Positions 5,497 through 12,441 are shown, numbered from the stretch's first letter. The stretch: DNA of 12,441 nucleotides from an uncultured bacterium (GCA_905215095.1 CAJMOL010000023.1:1-12441); one strand, 5' to 3'. The notes: generated by a model from the sequence alone, not told the origin. Numbers and translations: made by a program.

Positions 5497-7413
5497 CTAG
5501 GCGCGCTCCTCGATAGCACCGTTTCTATATGCATCGAGCAGCTGACGCAGGTCCTGGATTTGGCTGCGGATCTTGGCACCGGTATCGGTGTCGCTCACCA
5601 TGCGGCGACGGTCTGCTTGGTCAAAACGGTTGGTCTCGCTTTCGATGTCCACGTTGCGCGTGAGTGCCTCGGCAACCGTCGTAAAGGCCCGGTGCGACTT
5701 GAGGCGGCAGCCGCGCGAGCTCGAGATGAGCGTATAGCCGGCGATACCCGTCTTGGGATGGTAAGCGCGGCAGAAGCCGCCATCGATGACCAGCAGCTTG
5801 CCCTCGGCGCGGATGGGCTGCTCGCCCTTGGTAGTTTTAACGGGCGTGTGGCCGTTGATGATGTGGCCGGTCGGCGAGCATGCCATGGGCGCGACGCCAA
5901 ACTCGCGCATGATGTCATCGCAGACCGAGGGCGACTTGGTAAGCGTAAAGTACGGGTCCATCGGCTCGGCCCAGGTGCTCTTATCGGCGATATAGGCGCG
6001 CTCAAAGGTACGCACCAGGCGTCCGCTGGCGGGTGAGTTAAAGCCGATCCACAGGTACCACATCCAGTCGAGGGCGTCGCGGTCGCCCACGCGCCAGGCG
6101 CGGCGGGCGATGTGGTCGCAAAAATCGAGATAATCGCGGCCAGCGTGCCAGGTGCCCAGACAGTTCATGCTGCTAAAGGTGCCGTCTTCGTTGAGCGGCA
6201 CGCAGCCATGGAACAGCAGGTTGCCGTTGGTGACCTTGTACATCGAGCCGTGGGTGTAGAGGAAATCGATATGGCGATGCAGATGATCGGCGGTGACAAA
6301 CTCGGACACAAGCTTGTCGATGATGTGTTGCTCCTGGGGCGTGAGCGTGTAGGGGTCCGCCGGATCGACGGTGGGGAAGTCGTTGGTCGTGAGCGGCCAT
6401 ACACTGCCGTCGGCAAGCGTGACCGTGCCGGCGTCGTGGTCGATCTTGTCGAGTAACAGGCGGTCGGTCATATCGAACTCGGGGTGGCGCTGGATAATCT
6501 GGCCCTCGAGTTTAAAGAGCAGCACGTTGATGGCCTTGATCAGCGGGGTGATGGTCTCACCGGCGGTGTAGGTGGCATCGGCAAAGGCGACGAGCTCGCG
6601 CAGCGAGATACCGTAGTCGTTCTCGAGGATCTCGTAGTTGTCGTAGCGCAGGTTGTTGCGCAGCACCGTGGCGATGCAGGCGGGCTCGCCGGCAGCGGCG
6701 CCCATCCACAGCAGGTCGTGGTTGCCCCACTGGATGTCGAGCGAATGGTAGGTGAGCAGGCGGTCCATAATCTTGGCAGCGCCGCCGCCACGGTCGAAGA
6801 TATCGCCCACCAGGTGCAGGTGGTCGACGGCCAGGCGCTTGATGAGCGAGGCGAGCGACTCGATAAAGTCGTCGGCGCTTGCGGTCTCCAGAATGGACTC
6901 CACGATGCGCTCGTGATAGCGCACACGATAGTTGTTCTCGTCCGGATGCGTGTGCAGCAGCTCGTCGATGATGTAGGCGTAATCGCGCGGGATGGCCTTA
7001 CGCACCTTGGAGCGCGTATAGCGGCTCGAAAGCGAGCGGGCAACCACAATGAGTTGGTCGAGCATGGTCTTGTACCAGGTGGGGGAGTCCTCGTGCTGGC
7101 TGCGGACCAGCTCGATCTTCTCGCGCGGATAGTAGATGAGCGTGCACAGCTCGCCCTTTTCGTCAAAGGTGAGTGTGTCGCCAAAGATCTCGTCGACATG
7201 TTCGCGCACGACGCCCGAGCAGTTGTTGAGGATGTGCATAAAGGCTTCGTACTCGCCGTGCACGTCGCTCATAAAATGCTCGGTGCCCTTGGGTAGGTTG
7301 AGGATGGCCGAGAGGTTGATAATCTCGGTAAATGCGGATTGTTCGGTGGGGAACTGTCTCGACAGCAGGCGCAGATACTTGAAGTCTTGCGGGTTGCGAT
7401 CGAATGCGACCAT
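5497..7413 (-). CDS. fbp: Fructose-1,6-bisphosphatase, class III
   Basis: This enzyme hydrolyses fructose 1,6-bisphosphate to fructose 6-phosphate and phosphate in gluconeogenesis, in the cytosol. The product is 638 residues, the usual size for class III enzymes. Metallophosphatase motifs appear in order: SDVHGE (49-54), GDIFDRGGG (203-211), WGNHD (229-233), then LLFHGCVPLNEDG and, near the C-terminal third, INGHTPVK. The conserved family N-terminus is LRLLSRQFPT. The start is ATG 7413, preceded by GGAAGGTG at 7418-7425; a frame open 15 codons further upstream has no comparable site. A perfect 10-10-10 palindrome lies 28 bases upstream of the start and may control expression. It is divergent from the DegV-family gene and is followed by a gtrA-like gene on the same strand. 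Confidence 0.96.
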   Translation of the reverse strand: MVAFDRNPQDFKYLRLLSRQFPTEQSAFTEIINLSAILNLPKGTEHFMSDVHGEYEAFMHILNNCSGVVREHVDEIFGDTLTFDEKGELCTLIYYPREKIELVRSQHEDSPTWYKTMLDQLIVVARSLSSRYTRSKVRKAIPRDYAYIIDELLHTHPDENNYRVRYHERIVESILETASADDFIESLASLIKRLAVDHLHLVGDIFDRGGGAAKIMDRLLTYHSLDIQWGNHDLLWMGAAAGEPACIATVLRNNLRYDNYEILENDYGISLRELVAFADATYTAGETITPLIKAINVLLFKLEGQIIQRHPEFDMTDRLLLDKIDHDAGTVTLADGSVWPLTTNDFPTVDPADPYTLTPQEQHIIDKLVSEFVTADHLHRHIDFLYTHGSMYKVTNGNLLFHGCVPLNEDGTFSSMNCLGTWHAGRDYLDFCDHIARRAWRVGDRDALDWMWYLWIGFNSPASGRLVRTFERAYIADKSTWAEPMDPYFTLTKSPSVCDDIMREFGVAPMACSPTGHIINGHTPVKTTKGEQPIRAEGKLLVIDGGFCRAYHPKTGIAGYTLISSSRGCRLKSHRAFTTVAEALTRNVDIESETNRFDQADRRRMVSDTDTGAKIRSQIQDLRQLLDAYRNGAIEERA

Positions 7414-7440
7414 GAAACACCTTCCAATATGGTTGGTAAA

Positions 7441-7470
7441 ACTGATAAACATCGTCAAACGTTTATCAGT
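7441..7470. promoter_or_regulatory. Perfect 10-10-10 palindrome upstream of fbp
   Basis: ACTGATAAAC (7441-7450) and GTTTATCAGT (7461-7470) are perfect inverted copies separated by exactly 10 bp. The site sits 28 bp from the fbp start codon and just upstream of its ribosome binding site. Two half-sites 20 bp centre to centre fit a dimeric repressor operator on one DNA face; a 5' UTR hairpin is the alternative. I do not recognise the regulator. Confidence 0.55.
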
Positions 7471-7634
7471 ATGCGCCGCTTTTGTTTCGATTTTGCGCCA
7501 GCGGCTGAATTGTCGGCTGAATGGTTTGGTAAATCGATTTAGTGAAGGTAGATGTGTTGGTTGGGTGGAGACGACAGAAGGTGTTTTCTCAGATATTTAT
7601 GCGTGGGGCCGGTGGAGACGATGGTGGTAAAGAT

Positions 7635-7671
7635 GTTCACTATTTTTGGTTCGATTTGGTAAATAGTGGAC
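7635..7671. promoter_or_regulatory. Inverted repeat upstream of the DegV-family promoter
   Basis: GTTCACTATTT (7635-7645) and AAATAGTGGAC (7661-7671) are inverted copies matching at 10 of 11 positions, with a 15-bp spacer. The repeat ends just before the expected -35 region of the promoter whose -10 box is at 7700-7705, a position suited to an activator or repressor. The regulator is unknown. Confidence 0.45.
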
Positions 7672-7696
7672 ATTTGTATCGTATTTAGGCTTGCTG

Positions 7697-7727
7697 TGCG
7701 ATAATTTGCGTAGCAATACTTAAGGAG
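7697..7727 (+). promoter_or_regulatory. Extended -10 promoter and ribosome binding site of the DegV-family gene
   Basis: GATAAT at 7700-7705 is preceded by TGC, an extended -10 arrangement. The -35 is weak (TTGTAT, spaced too far at 20 bp). AAGGAG at 7722-7727 is a good ribosome binding site six bases before ATG 7734. The 5' leader would be about 20 nt. Confidence 0.5.
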
Positions 7728-7733
7728 CCTCAT

Positions 7734-8625
7734 ATGAGTGATTTTGTCCTGACCTGTGAATCCGCCGCCGATCGAACCCGTGAGTTCTTTGCGTCGCGCA
7801 ATATCCCTGTCGTGTGTTTTCATTACGAGATTGATGGTGTTGTCCATACGGACGATCTGTATCAGTCGATTACGCCGGATGAGTTTTTTTGCCCAGATTG
7901 CCGCGGGCGCCATGCCCAAGACCTCTCAGGTGAGCGTGGGTGAGTACGAGGAGTTTTGGGAGCCGTTTGTTGCCGAGGGTAAAGACGTGCTGCACCTGAC
8001 GTTGTCGTCGGGCATTTCGGGTACGTATGGTTCGGCTTGCGTTGCGGCGCAGATGCTCGCGGATCGCTATCCCCAGGGCGGCAAGGTGCGCGTCATCGAT
8101 TCGCTGGGGGCGTCTTCGGGCTTTGGCCTATTGCTGGAATATGCCGCCGACGTGCGCGATAGCGGCGCTTCGCTCGACGAGACGGCCGCTTGGATTGAGG
8201 AGCATAAACTCAACCTGCACCACTGGTTCTTCTCGACCGATCTGTCGAGCTACCTACGAGGCGGTCGCATTTCGGCTGCGAGCGCGATCATCGGCACGGC
8301 GCTTAAGATTTGCCCGCTTATGACGGTCGATTGCGAAGGTGGGCTGTCGCCACGTGAGAAGATTCGCACTAAGAAGCGCGCGATTTCCGAGATGGCTAAG
8401 ACCATGATGGCACACGTGCAGGACGGTGCGGATTATTCGGGTAAGTGCATCTTGTCCCATTCGGCGTGCCGCGAGGACGCTGAGGCCGTTGCGGCGCTGA
8501 TTGAGGAACAAGTTCCGCAGCTCAAAGGCAAGATTGAGATCGACAATATCGGTGCTCTGATCGGTTCGCACACCGGACCAGGTACGGTGGCACTCTTCTT
8601 TATGGGCGACCAGCGCGTGGATTAA
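7734..8625 (+). pseudogene. DegV/FakB family fatty-acid-binding protein, frameshifted
   Basis: The gene starts at ATG 7734 with a good ribosome binding site. The first frame reads FVLTCESAADRT...YQSITPDEFF, then goes off family and stops at 7943. The remaining family sequence (AQIAAGAMPKTSQVS onward) continues in another frame from about 7891 to the stop at 8625. Removing one T restores a 296-residue protein, normal for DegV. Visible motifs are MPKTSQVS, LTLSSGISGTYGSA, DSLGASSGFGLL, LSSYLRGGRI and, near the end, SHTGPGTVALFF. FakB-type DegV proteins bind fatty acids and present them to the kinase FakA for phosphorylation and phospholipid synthesis. No fakA lies here, and the ligand is not known. 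As sequenced, only a C-terminal piece (from ATG 7912) or a 69-residue N-terminal piece could be made. This may be a sequencing error. Confidence 0.88.
7884..7890 (+). other. T7 homopolymer frameshift in the DegV-family gene
   Basis: After GAG (7881-7883) there are seven Ts. The family sequence DEFFAQIAAG needs six. The extra T shifts the frame. Possible causes are a base-calling error, strain-specific decay, phase variation, or correction by transcriptional slippage on the T-run. Confidence 0.85.
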
Positions 8626-8660
8626 TTTGCCTCATCACGTCGCTGCATGATTGCTCAAAC

Positions 8661-8694
8661 GAAAACGGCCCGCCTCACGTTTGTGGGGCGGGCC
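8661..8694 (-). terminator. Rho-independent terminator of the TIM-barrel gene, possibly bidirectional
   Basis: GGCCCGCCTCAC (8667-8678) and GTGGGGCGGGCC (8683-8694) pair over 12 bp with one wobble and a GTTT loop. The minus-strand continuation is GTTTTCG, a T-tract fitting the leftward gene ending at 8707. The plus-strand tail (TTGCTGTT) is weaker but may also stop transcription of the DegV-family gene. Confidence 0.85.
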
Positions 8695-8706
8695 TTGCTG
8701 TTGGGG

Positions 8707-9798
8707 TTAGTGTTTCTTTCCGCGGAAGAAGAAGCCGTGCAGCGAGGGCTTGAGTCCACGGTTGGCGCGACGCTCCTCGATATGATCGTGGATCGAAGCG
8801 ACGCGCTCAATGATTTCGTCGGGGATCGGCACGTCGGGATTCATGTTCTCGACCTGGCTGACCTCGGCGGCGGCGACCTGGTCGATAATGGGCACATCGT
8901 CGTGCGAGATGACGGGCGTGGCGTCTTCCTTCATCTTGCGGTAGCGCTGCATCATGTCGGTCTGCAGCTGTTGGGCCGAAGGCGGCGTCCAAATGATGGC
9001 GTTGGCACCGGCGGCGATGGTCTCGCGGATGCTCTCGGGCGTCTTGCCGCCCGGTGCGATGAGCGGCAGGTTGGGATAGTGCTCGCGCAGTTCACGCAGG
9101 ACCTGCGGCGTGTTCTTGCCGGCCGCGATGTTGAGGATCTTGGCTCCGGCGCGCACTTTGGCATGCGCATCATCGTCGCAGCGAACGACCGTGGCGATGA
9201 CGGGGATATCGGCGATGTTGGTGATGTGCTCGACCATCTCGGCGGTAGCGGGGGAGTTGACCACGCAGCCCGCCGCGCCCTGCATCTCGGAGACGGCTGC
9301 CATCTGCACGGAGCGCTTACCGGTCGTAGTTCCGCCGCCCACGCCTACAAAGACCGGGCACTCGGCGACGGTCAGCAGCGCCTGCGTAATGGCGGGCTGC
9401 GGCGTGAAGGGGTAGACGGCAAACACGGCGTCGGCATTGGAGTTGCGGATGACCGCCACGTCGGTGGTGTAGATGAGCGATTTGATGCGGCGGCCAAAGA
9501 GCGTAAAGCCGCTGGCCTCCTCGATCTCATCGGGCATACGGAGGGCTGCCTTGCGCAGACGCCCGTCGATGGGCAGCGGCTCCATGGGCAAAAGGCCGTT
9601 GGGAGTTACGGCCACCTGGGGCTCAGTAAATTCGTCTGCAAGCTCAACCTCGGAGAAGTCGACCGAGGCGACGATGTCCTCGTGAACCTCGGCGGGAACA
9701 TCGATGGGGGCTTGGTCGTTAGTCGCGGCAGGCGTCTCGAAGGAGCTGGTGCCGACAAAGGCGTCGACGCGCTCGTTCAAATCGTTGAGAGTATCCAT
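8707..9798 (-). CDS. TIM-barrel protein of unknown function with acidic N-terminal extension
   Basis: This 363-residue protein has a Ser/Glu/Asp-rich, probably disordered N-terminus (about 1-88). A compact alpha/beta barrel follows (about 96-290): FGRRIKSLIYTTDVA, an NADAVFAVYPFTP strand-loop, GVGGGTTTGKRS (152-163), IPVIATVV, AGAKILNIAAGK, APGGKTPESI (248-257) and AAGANAIIWTPP (262-273). The Gly-rich loops at the ends of late strands resemble phosphate-binding sites of TIM barrels such as KDPG aldolases and NanE-type epimerases. From memory, homologues in Firmicutes and Actinobacteria lack the N-terminal extension and are labelled vaguely as hydrolases; I could not check this. The C-terminus is a charged helix ending in FFFRGKKH. 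ATG 9798 has no good ribosome binding site; leaderless translation is possible. A strong terminator follows, so it is monocistronic. Confidence 0.8.
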   Translation of the reverse strand: MDTLNDLNERVDAFVGTSSFETPAATNDQAPIDVPAEVHEDIVASVDFSEVELADEFTEPQVAVTPNGLLPMEPLPIDGRLRKAALRMPDEIEEASGFTLFGRRIKSLIYTTDVAVIRNSNADAVFAVYPFTPQPAITQALLTVAECPVFVGVGGGTTTGKRSVQMAAVSEMQGAAGCVVNSPATAEMVEHITNIADIPVIATVVRCDDDAHAKVRAGAKILNIAAGKNTPQVLRELREHYPNLPLIAPGGKTPESIRETIAAGANAIIWTPPSAQQLQTDMMQRYRKMKEDATPVISHDDVPIIDQVAAAEVSQVENMNPDVPIPDEIIERVASIHDHIEERRANRGLKPSLHGFFFRGKKH

Positions 9799-9948
9799 GG
9801 GGGCTCGATTCTATGCGATGGTGGCTGGCAGGGTGCCGACAGCGTTGTACTTGCTAAATCGTTTGACGAGTTGATTTTTCCCCGCCGCGCCATCCGTTAG
9901 ACCGAAGGACCGGCGAACGTGAAGGAGCTGTGGTGGCGGGTATTGAGG

Positions 9949-9979
9949 TGCTATCTTGAATGTCCCGTTTAAAAGAGAG
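9949..9979 (+). promoter_or_regulatory. Candidate promoter and ribosome binding site for the small membrane-protein gene
   Basis: TGCTATCTT at 9949-9957 is an extended -10 (TGN plus TATCTT). No good -35 is seen. AGAGAGG at 9973-9979 is a ribosome binding site ten bases before ATG 9990. Confidence 0.35.
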
Positions 9980-9989
9980 GTGACGCGGT

Positions 9990-10160
9990 ATGGAATTCAC
10001 AGCAATGTTGGGCTCGATTGGCCTGTGTGTGGGCGCAATCGTTGCCGCCGCGATCATCTACTTGGTGGTCACGGCCATTAAGGGCAAAAGAGCCGAGCGC
10101 AAGGAACGCGAGGCGCTTAAGCAGCACCGTGACCAGCAGGACAAGCGCGCACGGAGATAG
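9990..10160 (+). CDS. Small single-pass membrane protein, 56 residues
   Basis: ATG 9990 is preceded by AGAGAGG. The protein begins MEFTAMLGSIGLCVGAIVAA, continues with a hydrophobic helix through about residue 30 (AIIYLVVTAI), then has a highly basic and acidic tail (KGKRAERKEREALKQHRDQQ, then DKRARR) likely to be a cytoplasmic amphipathic helix. One N-terminal transmembrane helix with a positive tail predicts N-out, C-in topology. The stop is TAG at 10158-10160. I do not recognise a family; the shape recalls small regulatory membrane proteins or short FeoB-associated-type peptides, but no function can be assigned. ATG 10005 (residue 6) is an alternative start. It ends 24 bp from the convergent methyltransferase gene, sharing a hairpin with it. 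Confidence 0.65.
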   Translation: MEFTAMLGSIGLCVGAIVAAAIIYLVVTAIKGKRAERKEREALKQHRDQQDKRARR

Positions 10161-10185
10161 TTTGTTGAGTTTTGAATCCGTGCGC
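10147..10185. terminator. Inverted repeat spanning the ends of two convergent genes
   Basis: GCGCACGGA (10147-10155) and TCCGTGCGC (10177-10185) are perfect inverted copies with a 21-nt loop. The left arm lies in the small gene's last codons and the right arm touches the opposing stop codon (10185-10187). There is no T-tract, so bidirectional termination is only a possibility. Confidence 0.4.
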
Positions 10186-11288
10186 TAGCTGCGTTTTCGG
10201 ACCAGGGCGATATAGAAGCCCTCAAAGTCGCGACTGGGCGGAATGGTCAGCGTGCCGGGCATGCCGTTGGCAATGGCCGAGACGTGGCCCGCGGCAATGG
10301 CCTCGGTAAGGGCGTTGCACTCGATGCGCGGTTCCTCACCGGCTTCGCGGGCGCGGCGTGCTTCGCTTTCACTCGGCGTGCTGTCGAGGGGGATGAGCTC
10401 GCAGTCCATATGCTTGTCGAGGGCCTCTTGCAGGGCATCCTCGTTTTCCTGCGGCAAGATCGAACATGTCGAATAGACGAGCGTGCCGCTCGGTTTGAGG
10501 GCCCCCATGGCGCGATCCAGAAGTGCTCGCTGCGATCGGGCGCACTTGCTCAGCAACTGCTCGGTGAGGCCGCGCAGACTCTTCTCGTTGCCGCTGATGA
10601 CGGTGCCTGTGCCGGTGCAGGGGGCGTCGAGCAGGATGCGGTCAAAGCGGAAGAACTCGTCGAGCTCGCGTGCGTCGATGCGCATGACGGGCACGTTTTT
10701 GGCGCCTTGGCGGCGGAGGTTGGACTCAAGCTTTTCGGCGCGGGGAATGCTCATCTCGCAGGCCGTGAGGTGCGCCTGTCCCTGCGTGAGGGCGGCAATC
10801 TGCGTCGTCTTGCCGCCAGGGGCTGCGCACATGTCCAGGATGTCCTCGCCGGCTTGAGCGCCCAGGACCAACGGCGGCATCATGGACGACAGGCTTTGCA
10901 AGTAGATTTTGCCGTCACGGTAGATGTCGAGGTCCCATAGGTCGGAAACCTGGGCCTCGGGCAGGATGAAGGCATCCCGGTACCAGGTAACGGTTTGGTG
11001 TGCGATGCCGGCCTCGTCGAGTGCGGCAGCGATGTCTTCGGCGGTCGCCTTGAGCGTGTTGGCGCGCAGTGTGACTGGGCGCGTGGCCGCAGCGCCAAAG
11101 CCTTCGATCATGAGCTCGGCATCGGCGGGTGCATAGGCGCCGGCGACCGTGTCGACCATAAAGCGCGGCAGGTCGGTGGCGCAGGGAAGGGCGGCAAGCT
11201 GGTCGGAAAGCTCGGTAGCAGCAAACTGCCTGAGCTTGAGCTCGGCCTTGACCTGCTTTTTCTGCTTACGACGACGCGGCTTGGACAT
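10185..11288 (-). CDS. RsmB/RsmF (NOL1/NOP2/Sun) family RNA cytosine-C5 methyltransferase
   Basis: This 367-residue SAM-dependent enzyme is predicted to methylate C5 of a cytosine in rRNA or tRNA. A basic N-terminus (KPRRRKQKKQ) is followed by an N-terminal RNA-binding region (PVTLRANTLK at 71-80) and the family element YLQSLSSMMPPLVLG (129-143). Motif I is DMCAAPGGKTTQIA (152-165), motif IV is DAPCTGTG (221-228, Cys224) and motif VI is STCS (273-276, Cys275). Both catalytic cysteines of the family are present. The C-terminal PUA-type extension seen in E. coli RsmF (about 479 residues) is absent, and so is the N-terminal NusB-like domain of RsmB, so the target base is uncertain. ATG 11288 has AAGGA about eight bases upstream. 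It starts 59 bp downstream of the MetRS-like gene on the same strand with no strong terminator between, suggesting co-transcription. Confidence 0.92.
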   Translation of the reverse strand: MSKPRRRKQKKQVKAELKLRQFAATELSDQLAALPCATDLPRFMVDTVAGAYAPADAELMIEGFGAAATRPVTLRANTLKATAEDIAAALDEAGIAHQTVTWYRDAFILPEAQVSDLWDLDIYRDGKIYLQSLSSMMPPLVLGAQAGEDILDMCAAPGGKTTQIAALTQGQAHLTACEMSIPRAEKLESNLRRQGAKNVPVMRIDARELDEFFRFDRILLDAPCTGTGTVISGNEKSLRGLTEQLLSKCARSQRALLDRAMGALKPSGTLVYSTCSILPQENEDALQEALDKHMDCELIPLDSTPSESEARRAREAGEEPRIECNALTEAIAAGHVSAIANGMPGTLTIPPSRDFEGFYIALVRKRS

Positions 11289-11347
11289 CCGTTTTTCCTT
11301 CCCGTCCCAAATTGACTACTTTCCGGGTACGCCGTTGCTGGCGTGCT

Positions 11348-12441
11348 TTAGTACTGGCTCTCGTGCTTGCTGAAGAAGTCGAAGCGCGGGGGCAGCGGCT
11401 TCACGCGGTGCTCGCCGGGCTTCTCGCCCAAGCTCTCCACAAACTCATCCGTGGAGGCGAAGATGTTATCCCAGCTAAAGAAGGCGACCGGGTCAACGTC
11501 GAAGTACTCGCAGATGAGCTCGCAGCCGGCCGGCACGATGCCGTGCATGAGCACGGTCGCCACGCGCAGCTCGGTGAAGGCGTCGACGAGGGCCTGCGTC
11601 ATTGCGGCGTTTGCCGGCTCACCTTCGAGCTTGTTGGCGGCCTTGGAGGCGTCGCTCCAGCGCTTGTTGGCGGCACGCAGGTAGTCGTCGCACACGGCGA
11701 GCGCACGGTGCGTCTCGAACTTGTACATGGCCTGCTCAAACGCGAGGGCGGCCTGCTCGGCGGCCTCCACCACGGTGGCCGAGGCGGCGCCGGCGGGGAT
11801 GCAACCGTTGCGATAGGGGCTCTCGTCGCCCTCCTTGACGGCGACGCCGTAGAAGCAGCTGCGGGCCAGGCGGTTGAACACGCCGGTCAAAAGGGCGCTC
11901 TCCTTAAGGGCCGGATCGATGACGCGCTTGTCGTCGCAGGCGCGCACCTCGTTGCCGTTCTTGTCCTTGCCGGTCACGCGGGTGTCGTATGCCTTGGGGC
12001 TAAAGCTCACCGGCTTCTCGGACAGGCCGAGCGACAGCCAGTGCGCGCGCATCTGCTCGCAGGTGTAGTGGTTGAGCAGGTCGTCTGCCGGCGGGGGAGG
12101 CGTCTGCGAGGACGAGCTTGCCTTTTTGCCCATGTAGAGCAGGTGGTAGCAGGCGCTGACGGTGCTCTGCGTAAGGTCCCAACCCAGGGCCTCCCACATG
12201 GCGGTCTGCGCGATGCAATAGAAGTAGATGTTGTCCTGGCCAATGAACTGGTAGATCTGTGCGTCATCCGAGCACCACCAGTCGCGCCAGTCGAGCGAGC
12301 TGTGCTGGTAGGTGGGCGCGGGGACCTGCGTGGAATCGGCGGCGGGCTCGCCCATGAGGGCGGCATCCTGGGCGGCGACGCCCTCGGTCACGCCGGCGGC
12401 CTTGGCATCGCGTGCGAGCACGGTGCGCGTATAGCTGATGG
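11348..12441 (-). CDS. Methionyl-tRNA synthetase-like class I synthetase, C-terminal part, degenerate KMSKS (5'-partial)
   Basis: The frame is open to the right edge, with ISYTR before the internal GTG at 12421, so the start and the HIGH region lie outside. The segment IYQFIGQDNIYFYCIAQTAMWEALG matches the MetRS catalytic domain (IHQFIGKDI.YFH....PAML). The KMSKS loop position reads GKKASSSS (12107-12130), followed by a Pro-rich stretch; the second lysine and the methionine are missing. The C-terminal half looks like a MetRS anticodon-binding helical bundle, with FNRLARSCF, LRAANKRWSDASKA and ELRVATVLMHGIVPAGCE. If active it would charge tRNA-Met in the cytosol, but loss of the KMSKS lysine makes it either a divergent lineage-specific MetRS or a paralogue with another job. 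The stop is TAA at 11348-11350, 59 bp before the methyltransferase gene. Confidence 0.8.
   Translation of the reverse strand, partial: ISYTRTVLARDAKAAGVTEGVAAQDAALMGEPAADSTQVPAPTYQHSSLDWRDWWCSDDAQIYQFIGQDNIYFYCIAQTAMWEALGWDLTQSTVSACYHLLYMGKKASSSSQTPPPPADDLLNHYTCEQMRAHWLSLGLSEKPVSFSPKAYDTRVTGKDKNGNEVRACDDKRVIDPALKESALLTGVFNRLARSCFYGVAVKEGDESPYRNGCIPAGAASATVVEAAEQAALAFEQAMYKFETHRALAVCDDYLRAANKRWSDASKAANKLEGEPANAAMTQALVDAFTELRVATVLMHGIVPAGCELICEYFDVDPVAFFSWDNIFASTDEFVESLGEKPGEHRVKPLPPRFDFFSKHESQY

Larger units (their letters stand above)
7414..7733. other. Divergent intergenic region between fbp and the DegV-family gene
   Basis: This 320-bp stretch has no convincing gene; leftward frames in it run antisense through the DegV gene. 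It holds the palindrome at 7441-7470, the inverted repeat at 7635-7671 and the DegV promoter. Direct repeats are TTTGGTAAAT (7525-7534 and 7655-7664) and GGTGGAGACGA (7564-7574 and 7611-7621). I could not identify a confident promoter for fbp or a known riboswitch class. Confidence 0.6.

Noticed and set aside
7539..7919. Leftward 126-codon frame between fbp and the DegV gene
   Set aside because: It runs antisense through the start of the well-supported DegV gene and its promoter, with no recognisable domain.
8647..9900. Long rightward frame of 417 codons opposite the TIM-barrel gene
   Set aside because: It is an antisense shadow with unnatural His/Asp/Gly-rich composition. It includes the terminator hairpin, and the leftward frame has clear protein motifs.

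Overview
The window looks like chromosomal DNA of a moderately GC-rich Coriobacteriia (Actinomycetota), most probably Collinsella or a close relative. This is an inference from the gene families present: class III fructose-bisphosphatase, DegV/FakB, DUF4430 surface proteins joined to PQQ-like propellers, a divergent MetRS-like protein, and GtrA proteins. No rRNA or other decisive marker is present. I see no tRNA, rRNA, CRISPR array, transposase or phage gene.

Positions 1-3986 (+) are a surface-protein cluster. A large exported protein is open at the left edge. It carries tandem DUF4430 repeats, a PQQ-like beta-propeller, a Listeria-Bacteroides repeat, Gly-rich and Lys/Ser/Asp-rich wall-spanning linkers, and a C-terminal membrane anchor. 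It is split by a frameshift near 1939-1943. Immediately after its stop codon, a second gene encodes a membrane-anchored protein with one extracellular DUF4430 domain. A strong terminator follows.

Positions 3987-4395 lie between convergent genes. Two terminators flank a striking array of eight 14-20 bp motifs in strictly alternating orientation, 29-32 bp apart (62 bp per dimer). It resembles a BIME/REP-type element and is the most unusual structure here.

Positions 4396-7413 (-) hold, in transcription order, fbp and two paralogous GtrA-family small membrane proteins, with hairpins between the genes. A divergent 320-bp regulatory region (7414-7733) holds two long inverted repeats. On its + side is a DegV/FakB fatty-acid-binding gene broken by an extra T in a seven-T run.

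Positions 8626-9798 (-) hold a conserved TIM-barrel protein of unknown function with an acidic N-terminal extension, ending at a strong terminator. A 56-codon single-pass membrane protein (9990-10160, +) follows. Next, on the - strand, come an RsmB/RsmF-type RNA m5C methyltransferase and the C-terminal part of a class I aminoacyl-tRNA synthetase related to MetRS, with a degenerate KMSKS loop. The synthetase runs off the right edge and is probably co-transcribed with the methyltransferase.

Two single-base frameshifts at T-runs within 12 kb make sequencing or assembly error a serious possibility for both broken genes.
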